Below, piece after piece: positions 1-5,004 of a stretch of 5,004 bases of DNA. Every line of letters begins with the position of its first letter. The first letter of the stretch is position 1. The DNA lies in NCBI GenBank assembly GCA_021296015.1, contig JAGWBG010000141.1, positions 1 through 5,004 on the forward strand, written 5' to 3'. Made by a program: the position numbers and the translations under genes. Origin of the DNA: Dehalococcoidia bacterium. Lineage in GTDB: Bacteria > Chloroflexota > Dehalococcoidia > Lucifugimonadales > JAGWBF01. The notes under the pieces were generated by a model. It worked only from the letters and a program-made list of their open reading frames with translations. It did no database searches and was not told where the DNA came from.

Positions 1-1006
1 CGGCGAGAGCATTCATTCTCTGGAAGAGCTCACAGGCCGTCCCGGCTCCGCTGGTGAACCGCCCCCTGCGGAGGCGACGCAACCGGCCGCCCCAGCCCCG
101 GCACCTACCCCAGCCCCCCTGAATGTACCCGTCGCCGCTTCGCCTACTCCTCCCGACGGCGAAGTGAGAGCGACCCCAATTGCCCGGAGGTTGGCCCGGG
201 AGAAGGGCCTCGATCTGGCCCAAATCGTCGGCACAGGCCCGGGAGGCCGTATCACCGAGGCCGACGTGCTAGGGTATGAGGAGCAGGCCAAATCAGCGCC
301 ACCGCCTACTCCCGCGGTCACCTCCGGCGGCAGAGTTGAGCTTAGCCGGATGCGCCGGGCCATCGCCCGCGTCACCGTCCAGAGCAAGCGAGAGGCCCCC
401 CATTTCTACATTACCTCAGAAATAGATATGAGCGAGGCTATGGCTTTCCGCAGACAGGTCAACGACACCCTCCAAGACGGCACACGGGTGAGTGTCAACG
501 ACCTCGTGATAAGGGCTGCTACTAGAACTCTGGAGACATTCCCCAGCTTCAACGCCTCTTTCCAGGAGGACTACATCCAACTCCATTCCGAGATAAACAT
601 AGGCTTCGCGGTCGCTATGGAAGACGGCCTTATCGTGCCCGTCCTTGGCAACTGCGGGAGCAAGTCGCTGGCAGAGGTGGCCAAGGCCAGCAGTGACCTC
701 ATCGAGCGGGCACAGAGGGGCACCCTGCGGGCCGAGGAGTACACGGGCAGCACCTTCAGTATAAGCAACATGGGCATGTTTGACGTGGACAGCTTCGCTG
801 CCATTATCTTCCCGCCCAATGCGGCAGTGCTGGCCGTAGCGACGGTGAAGGAGCAGCCGGTGGTGCGGGACGGCCAGATCGCCATCGCCCAGGTAATGAA
901 GGCGACCATCTCGGTGGACCACAGAGTGGCGGACGGGGCCGAGGGTGCCCAGTTCCTCATGGAGCTGAAGCGACATCTGGAGCATCCAGTAAGCCTGCTG
1001 CTCTAG
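1..1006 (+). CDS. pdhC: Dihydrolipoamide acyltransferase (E2), pyruvate dehydrogenase type, 5'-truncated by the window
   Basis: E2 core of a 2-oxo acid dehydrogenase complex, which moves the acyl group from lipoyl-lysine to CoA in the cytoplasm. The frame is open from base 2, so the gene starts left of the window; 334 residues are visible and the lipoyl domain is missing except perhaps its last residues. Visible order: Pro/Ala-rich flexible linker (residues about 15-54), peripheral subunit-binding domain (about 55-95, starting VRATPIARRLA and containing GTGPGGRITEADV), a second short linker, then the acyltransferase domain (about 112-334). The catalytic motif SVDHRVADG is intact, with His at residue 307 and Asp at 311. 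The stretch SNMGMFDVDSFAAIIFPP resembles the SNLGM-type block of pyruvate E2s more than that of branched-chain or 2-oxoglutarate E2s, but substrate class is inferred and acoC or bkd types remain possible. The GTG at 164 lies inside the subunit-binding domain and is not the start. The gene ends in a double stop, TAGTAG, abutting thyX. Confidence 0.93.
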   Translation, partial: GESIHSLEELTGRPGSAGEPPPAEATQPAAPAPAPTPAPLNVPVAASPTPPDGEVRATPIARRLAREKGLDLAQIVGTGPGGRITEADVLGYEEQAKSAPPPTPAVTSGGRVELSRMRRAIARVTVQSKREAPHFYITSEIDMSEAMAFRRQVNDTLQDGTRVSVNDLVIRAATRTLETFPSFNASFQEDYIQLHSEINIGFAVAMEDGLIVPVLGNCGSKSLAEVAKASSDLIERAQRGTLRAEEYTGSTFSISNMGMFDVDSFAAIIFPPNAAVLAVATVKEQPVVRDGQIAIAQVMKATISVDHRVADGAEGAQFLMELKRHLEHPVSLLL

Positions 1007-1008
1007 TA

Positions 1009-2505
1009 GTGATATGTATGGACCTGACGGCAGAGTTCGCTGACACCAGCTTTTCATACCCCCGCCGCATATATCCTCTCAGCCCCAGGGAGCTTACGGA
1101 GGAGCAGCTTGCGGTTGTCTTCGCCATGACATCCCGCAGGCCGGAGCCCTTTGATGAGATTGCCAATCAGGTGAGCCGGGAGAAGGCGGCGGACTTCCAC
1201 GAGAGGTGGGTCCTGGGTTACGGCCACGCTTCCGTTGCCGAGCACGCCGTCATTCACATGGCGGTGGAGAACATATCACGCCTAGCCTGCGACTCCCTGG
1301 AGGACAACCGTCTCGCCTCCTACACCGAGAAATCCTCCCGGTTCCAGGTAATGTCAGACGGATACTACTATGTACCAAAGGAACTGGCTACATCCCCCGA
1401 TGCCCAAGAGGTCTACATAAAGACCTGTCAACATCTCTTCCGGGCCTATCAGGATGCCGTCAAAAGGGTCGAGGAACACCTCCGGGCGACCATCGAACGG
1501 AGGGAGAATGAGAGGGAATCGGCCTACAACCTGCGGCTGAGGCGGGACGCCATTGACAGCTGCCGCTTCCTCCTCCCCGCCGCTACTCTCACCAACGTGG
1601 GTGTCACTATGAACGCCCGGCTTATGGAACATGCCATCGCTAAGCTACTGTCGTCCGAGTTGACGGAAGAGCAAGAGTTGGGGGAGGAGCTAAAAAGCAC
1701 GGGGCGGGAGATTACGCCCACTCTGATAAAGTACGCCGAGAATAACGATTACTTGGCGGCAACCAGGGCGGAGCAGCAGAAGCGTTCATCCCTGCCTGGC
1801 CTGTCAGGCGCCCCGTTTACAGGGGAAGGCGAAGCAGGCCGGAACAGCTTGCGCAGACAGGTGGAGGTGAGCCTCGTAGACCACGACTCCCAAGCCGAGC
1901 TAAAGCTATGTGCAGCCCTCCTCTACCGCTTCGCCGACCTCCCCTATGCCCATGTGTGGAAGCAAGTAGAAGGTATGGGACAGGAGCGCAGGCACGAGGT
2001 CATTGCCTCATGCCTCGAGAAGCTGGGACCCCACGACCCTCCGGTAAGAGAGCTTGAGATGGTGGACTACACCTTCGAGTTGGTGATGGACTACGGCGCT
2101 TACCGCGAGTTCAAGCGCCACCGGATGCAGACCTACATTCCACAGCCCCTGACCGTTGCCAACGGATATTTGACACCACCGCTGCTGGAGGATGCGGGAA
2201 TAAAGGGGGAGTTCGTCGAGGCTATGGAGTTGGCGGGCAAAGCCTTCCGGGAAGTATATGAGGTCTCTCCCGCAGCTGCACAGTACCTGGTCACCCATGC
2301 CCACAAGCGCCGGGTCCTCGCCAAGATGAACCTGCGAGAATGCTACCACCTGTTCAAGCTCCGCACCCAGCCCCAAGCCCACTTCTCCATAAGAGAACCA
2401 ATCGAAGAGGCCATGAGGCTTGCGGTGAATACCCATCCCGGACTGTTCGAGCACCTACGGCTGCGGAAGTTCCCCGACTGGTGGAGCGACCACTACGGCA
2501 GCTAA
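1009..2505 (+). CDS. thyX: Tandem two-domain ThyX-like flavin-dependent thymidylate synthase
   Basis: ThyX enzymes make dTMP from dUMP using FAD, NADPH and methylene-tetrahydrofolate. A usual ThyX has about 200-260 residues; this protein has 498 and contains two ThyX-like halves. N-terminal half: GHASVAEH (residues 72-79), RLASYTEKSSRF (101-112), a CRFLLPAAT block (185-193) and MNARLMEH (201-208). C-terminal half: KRHRMQTYIPQ (369-379), MNLRECYHLFKLR (440-452) and QAHFSIRE (456-463). A Gly-rich linker lies near 260-280. The family signature RHRxxSxNExSxRY is divided: the N half reads DNRLASYTEKSSRF (RHR degraded), while the C half keeps RHR but lacks the SxNExSxR part. Family membership is clear; thymidylate synthase activity is an inference. 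Start: GTG at 1009 overlaps the last G of the preceding TAGTAG. ATG at 1018 is in frame and equally possible. Neither has a convincing Shine-Dalgarno sequence, which suggests translational coupling to the E2 gene. Confidence 0.87.
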   Translation: MICMDLTAEFADTSFSYPRRIYPLSPRELTEEQLAVVFAMTSRRPEPFDEIANQVSREKAADFHERWVLGYGHASVAEHAVIHMAVENISRLACDSLEDNRLASYTEKSSRFQVMSDGYYYVPKELATSPDAQEVYIKTCQHLFRAYQDAVKRVEEHLRATIERRENERESAYNLRLRRDAIDSCRFLLPAATLTNVGVTMNARLMEHAIAKLLSSELTEEQELGEELKSTGREITPTLIKYAENNDYLAATRAEQQKRSSLPGLSGAPFTGEGEAGRNSLRRQVEVSLVDHDSQAELKLCAALLYRFADLPYAHVWKQVEGMGQERRHEVIASCLEKLGPHDPPVRELEMVDYTFELVMDYGAYREFKRHRMQTYIPQPLTVANGYLTPPLLEDAGIKGEFVEAMELAGKAFREVYEVSPAAAQYLVTHAHKRRVLAKMNLRECYHLFKLRTQPQAHFSIREPIEEAMRLAVNTHPGLFEHLRLRKFPDWWSDHYGS

Positions 2506-3805
2506 AACTTTCCCATACTTCAGTCTCCATAGCTCACGCCAACGCAAGGCGATGAATGCTGTCACGGTAAAGGCCAGCAGCCCCGCCGCCGCCGCATAGT
2601 CCGTACCCAGTATCCAGGGCAGGGCCACGAGGCCCAGCAAAGCACTCCCCAAGGGTTGGACGCCGTGGTCTAGCAAGTAGATGCTGGTGATTCTGCCCCT
2701 GAGTGCGTCAGGAATCCTGGTCTGTACGAGGGTGTTGTTGGCGAGACGGAAGCTGATGTTGAACAGGCCCATGAGACCAATCAGCACCAACGACAGCACC
2801 AGATGTGAAGATAGCCCAAAGAAGGCGAGGAGAACGGTTACCAGGAGAATGGATCCCATATTTATCAGGCCCTTCCCTGGAACCTGGACAGAGAGGCCAT
2901 GACAAAGGTGGCTATCAAAGATCCCACCCCGAAAGACAGCAGCAGCCCTAGGACCAGCTTTTCATCTCCCTGGAAAATATCATCGGCGAATATTACCAGC
3001 AGGTTCTGGGTGGAGTGGACAAAGATTGACGGTATGATAATCAGTACTATCAATAGCAGCAGTGTTACGTCGGTCCTGATGTGCCTTATCCCTTCCATAA
3101 AGTTGCCCACCACCGAGTCGTCCCCTGCGAACCCCTCCCGGTAGGGAGTCCTCATGGGTATAAGGACCAGAAACATGAGAAGATATGCCACTGACTGCAC
3201 GAAGAAGTTGCCTGAATATCCGAGAGGGGTAATCAGCGCCACTCCCAGAATCGGGGCTACGGCCCGTACCAGGGTCCCCACCGCGTTCTCCAGCGCGATG
3301 GCGTTGGGCAGGTCTTCCCTGGGGACGACATTGGCCACCAGGGACTGGCGCACCGGACTATTTATGGACAAATCAAGCCCCAGGAAGAAACTGAAGAGGA
3401 GGGCGTACCACTTGTTCACCTCGTCCTGGTGGACGCCCCAGGCGAAGAGGAAGGCCATGCCATGACGGCCAGAGCTAGCTGAGTAGCCATGAGCAGCTTC
3501 TTCCGGTCGAACCTGTCAATGGCGACCCCGGCCAGTGGTCCCACAATAAGAATGGGCAGAGCCCTTATGCTAAGCACGGTGCCCGCCCAGAAGGATGAAT
3601 CGGTCAACTCATTTACCAGGAGGGCCAAGGTCACCGTTTGGCCCCAGCTAGCCATCCCGCCAACACTGTGGCTGAGCCTATGGTAGCGATAGTTGCGGTG
3701 CTTCAGGGCGGCAAAGGTATCCACTCTGAAGATGCCCCATTTACGCTCCGTCGTCTTGGGGTCTTCATGGCCCGTATGTCCGAATTGTCCGTGGCCATGG
3801 GCCAT
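2455..3805 (-). pseudogene. MFS transporter (MFS_3, drug/siderophore exporter-like), broken by two frameshifts
   Basis: Three consecutive - strand open pieces, each in a different frame (3805-3416, about 3463-2865 and about 2876-2455), join into one Major Facilitator Superfamily permease of about 448 residues, the normal length. Inner-membrane proton-coupled export is the expected family role; the substrate is unknown. Piece 1 has a His-rich N terminus, the first helices and motif A (GPLAGVAIDRFDRKK, residues 89-103). Piece 2 has a long series of hydrophobic segments and a central loop (residues about MRTPYREGF to RHIRTD). Piece 3 has the last helices and the RGRITSIYLL...PLGSALLG block typical of MFS_3/EntS-like permeases. 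Break 1 is a 5-bp tandem duplication at 3454-3463. Break 2 fits one base missing from the CCC at 2875-2877. Undoing both restores one open frame, with total length divisible by three. Start ATG at 3805 lies about 30 nt past a predicted transcription start, with a weak AAGAAGGGG ribosome-binding site. The tail overlaps thyX by 51 bp. It may be a true pseudogene or hold assembly errors. Confidence 0.85.
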
Positions 3806-3841
3806 ACGTCAGCGCCGCCCCTTCTTGTACTTGACACTCAT

Positions 3842-3870
3842 ATTGTAGGTATCTGGATTCCTATACGCAA
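3842..3870 (-). promoter_or_regulatory. Predicted sigma70-type promoter for the MFS gene
   Basis: Read on the - strand: -35 TTGCGT (3870-3865), a 17-bp spacer, and -10 TACAAT (3847-3842). Transcription would start near 3835, leaving a leader of about 30 nt before the ATG at 3805. This supports 3805 as the start, because the in-frame ATG at 3841 would lie upstream of the predicted transcription start and is followed by a stop. The call rests on consensus matching only. Confidence 0.45.
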
Positions 3871-3939
3871 GGAGAAAGACCCTTCATAAACAAGTATCAT
3901 CTTTATCTCGCCCCTCCTGGGAAAAGGCCAATAGAAAAG

Positions 3940-3963
3940 GGACTGCCCCTACGGGGTCAGTCC
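3940..3963. repeat. Strong stem-loop between divergent promoters (REP-like or terminator-like)
   Basis: Arms GGACTG (3940-3945) and CAGTCC (3958-3963) enclose CCCC (3946-3949) and GGGG (3953-3956), giving a 10-bp stem with a TAC loop and a single bulged T at 3957. On the - strand the stem is followed by CTTTTCTATT, which resembles an intrinsic terminator tail; on the + strand no T-run follows. It sits upstream of both predicted promoters, so it ends neither flanking gene. It could insulate the region, be a dispersed palindromic repeat, or terminate leftward transcription entering from the right. Confidence 0.5.
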
Positions 3964-4022
3964 ATCACAAACATAAGCTTACACTTTGCCTCGGAGCAGT
4001 CAATCGAACCATGTCAGCCGCT

Positions 4023-4051
4023 TTGACGTTACTCCTCTCTGGGAGTACAAT
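4023..4051 (+). promoter_or_regulatory. Predicted sigma70-type promoter for the acyl-CoA dehydrogenase, with a dyad in the spacer
   Basis: The -35 TTGACG (4023-4028) matches consensus in five of six bases, the spacer is exactly 17 bp, and the -10 is TACAAT (4046-4051, five of six). Transcription would start near 4058, giving a leader of about 83 nt. The spacer contains an inverted repeat, ACTCC (4031-4035) and GGAGT (4042-4046), that could be an operator between the -35 and -10. The promoter call is consensus-based; the operator is inference. Confidence 0.55.
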
Positions 4052-4127
4052 CCACTCGTCGGTTTATACCGTCGCTTGGCCTTTGCCCCGCCGACTCCAG
4101 GGCTATCAAAAGGAAGCCCCACTCGCC

Positions 4128-4134
4128 AAGGAGG
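4128..4134 (+). promoter_or_regulatory. Strong Shine-Dalgarno site fixing the dehydrogenase start
   Basis: AAGGAGG lies 6 nt before the ATG at 4141, close to ideal complementarity and spacing to the 3' end of 16S rRNA. It identifies the start codon in a gene whose downstream end is outside the window. Confidence 0.85.
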
Positions 4135-4140
4135 ACATTC

Positions 4141-5004
4141 ATGGACTTTGAACCCCAATATACGCCGGAGCAGGAATCATTCAGAAGAGAGGTGCGGGCC
4201 TGGCTGGCAGAGAACCTTCCCACCGGCATAGCCGACCCCGCCGACCCCGCCGACCTGTCTTACGAGCAGTACCAGAAACGCAGGGAGTTGGGCCGAAAAC
4301 TGGGTGCCAGGGGATGGCTCTGGCCCACCAGCCCCACAGAGTATGGAGGTGGTGGGCTAACGATGGACCACGCTATCATCATCGAGGAAGAGTTGGACGA
4401 GCTAGGTCTCACCCTTCCTCCCTACTATGACTCCGGTGGCAGGCTTGGTGGGGCAACCATCCTGGTATGGGGTACGGGAGAACAGAAAGAGCATTTCCTT
4501 CCGCTCATTTTCAAAGGGCTGGTCAGAACGTGGCAACTCCTCTCCGAGCCAGAGGCCGGGTCCGACCTTGCCAACGTCAAGATGACCGCAATCCGGGATG
4601 GTGACGATTATATTCTTAACGGACAGAAGATATACGTGGGTAGTGCTCATGGCGCAGACCAGTTCTGGACGATAGCTGTCACAGACCCCAACGGCGCCCG
4701 GCACGAGAATCTCGCCTGGTTCATGGTCCCTTCCGAACTGGAAGGTATATCCGTAGCGCCCATGGACCTGCTCATCTCCGGTGGAGAGGGGGGCGCCGGC
4801 TCGGGAATCAAGAACACAGTTTACTTCGAGAATGTTCGTGTTCCGAGCTTCCATCTTGTCGGCGGCGAGAACGAGGGCTGGAAAGTAGCTCGTACCCACC
4901 TTGAGCTGGAGCACGGCACGGCGGGCAAAATAGCCAGGAATTGGCTGGTAGACCGCCTCCTCGACCACTGCAAAACAACCATGCGCAACGGACAGCCCCT
5001 CAGC
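4141..5004 (+). CDS. Acyl-CoA dehydrogenase family protein, 3' end outside the window
   Basis: Flavoprotein family that oxidises acyl-CoA thioesters to the 2,3-enoyl-CoA and passes electrons to electron-transfer flavoprotein; cytoplasmic. There are 288 residues before the window ends with the frame still open; usual family length is about 380-400. The N-terminal helical domain (about 1-120) begins with MDFEPQYTPEQESFRREVR and includes the GWLWPTSPTEYGGGG turn. The middle beta domain carries the hallmark LLSEPEAGSDLANVKMTA (about 138-155) and LNGQKIYVGSAHGAD, which line the FAD and substrate sites in the family. FENVRVPSFHLVGGENEGWKVA then leads into the C-terminal helical domain. The C-terminal catalytic Glu position used by MCAD-type enzymes is not in the window. 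The LELEHG segment has a Glu where isovaleryl-CoA dehydrogenase-type enzymes place their base, but this is not decisive. Substrate is unknown. It has its own promoter match and strong ribosome-binding site, so it probably starts a transcription unit. A 9-bp tandem repeat encodes ADPADPAD near residue 31. Confidence 0.93.
   Translation, partial: MDFEPQYTPEQESFRREVRAWLAENLPTGIADPADPADLSYEQYQKRRELGRKLGARGWLWPTSPTEYGGGGLTMDHAIIIEEELDELGLTLPPYYDSGGRLGGATILVWGTGEQKEHFLPLIFKGLVRTWQLLSEPEAGSDLANVKMTAIRDGDDYILNGQKIYVGSAHGADQFWTIAVTDPNGARHENLAWFMVPSELEGISVAPMDLLISGGEGGAGSGIKNTVYFENVRVPSFHLVGGENEGWKVARTHLELEHGTAGKIARNWLVDRLLDHCKTTMRNGQPLS

Larger units (their letters stand above)
3806..4140. other. Divergent intergenic region between the MFS pseudogene and the acyl-CoA dehydrogenase
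   Basis: These 335 bases contain no convincing coding sequence; short frames here lack family resemblance. They hold a - strand promoter match (3842-3870), a strong stem-loop (3940-3963), a + strand promoter match (4023-4051) and a Shine-Dalgarno site (4128-4134). Weaker dyads lie in the transcribed leader of the dehydrogenase: CGGT-ACCG arms at 4060-4071, close to the predicted transcription start, and GGGCT-AGCCC arms at 4100-4119 with a 10-nt loop just upstream of the ribosome-binding site. I recognise no riboswitch in this leader. Confidence 0.7.

Noticed and set aside
416..1057. - strand open frame of 213 codons opposite the E2 gene
   Set aside because: Antisense shadow of the conserved acyltransferase domain; the His/Leu-rich composition is typical of a reversed GC-rich gene.
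2008..2454. - strand open frame of 148 codons opposite the C-terminal half of thyX
   Set aside because: The + strand carries recognisable ThyX motifs throughout this region, and the antisense product has no family resemblance.
2899..3465. + strand open frames opposite the MFS pseudogene
   Set aside because: The opposite strand encodes continuous membrane helices of an MFS permease; the + strand translations are Ser/Arg/Thr-rich shadows.
3809..3841. Ten-codon - strand frame starting ATG at 3841, considered as a leader peptide or as the true MFS start interrupted by TGA
   Set aside because: The ATG touches the predicted -10 element and would lie upstream of the predicted transcription start. 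No ribosome-binding site precedes it.
4402..4968. Long - strand open frame (188 codons) opposite the acyl-CoA dehydrogenase
   Set aside because: It is fully antisense to a clearly recognisable dehydrogenase with a strong ribosome-binding site, and its translation resembles no family I know.
1..5004. CRISPR array, tRNA or rRNA gene, insertion sequence, toxin-antitoxin or defence genes
   Set aside because: No regularly spaced repeats, cloverleaf-like sequence, transposase motifs or terminal inverted repeats were seen on either strand; nearly all sequence is explained by four metabolic or transport genes.

Overview
The window is about 5 kb of moderately GC-rich bacterial DNA with dense, ordinary gene packing. 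It holds two complete or near-complete coupled genes on the + strand, a broken transporter gene on the - strand, a 335-base divergent intergenic region, and the first two thirds of another + strand gene that runs off the right edge. A pyruvate-dehydrogenase-type E2, a double-length ThyX, an MFS_3-type exporter and an acyl-CoA dehydrogenase would together fit an environmental Chloroflexota (Dehalococcoidia-like) genome. That placement is an impression from protein style, not a demonstrated assignment.

Layout. Positions 1-1006 (+) carry the C-terminal 334 residues of a dihydrolipoamide acyltransferase: Pro/Ala linker, peripheral subunit-binding domain and CoA-dependent acyltransferase domain with an intact DHRxxDG site. 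Its double stop TAGTAG runs straight into the GTG of the next gene. Positions 1009-2505 (+) encode a 498-residue tandem ThyX-like protein (flavin-dependent thymidylate synthase family) with two ThyX domains. The conserved family signature seems to be divided between the two halves. Positions 3805-2455 (-) are an MFS transporter of about 448 residues, split over three frames by two identifiable small lesions. Its tail overlaps the 3' end of thyX convergently by 51 bp. Positions 3806-4140 are a regulatory region between divergent genes, with good sigma70-type promoter matches facing each way and a strong stem-loop between them. Positions 4141-5004 (+) are the N-terminal 288 residues of an acyl-CoA dehydrogenase behind a strong Shine-Dalgarno sequence.

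How the genes work together. The E2 and ThyX genes are physically coupled and probably co-transcribed, but they serve acetyl-CoA formation and dTMP synthesis, so the pairing looks like shared expression rather than a shared pathway. The acyl-CoA dehydrogenase is an independent unit. I do not see a mobile element, CRISPR array, RNA gene or defence system. The most interesting item is the two-domain ThyX with reciprocal motif loss. The best-explained anomaly is the MFS pseudogene, in which a 5-bp tandem duplication and one missing base in a C/G run fully account for the broken frame.
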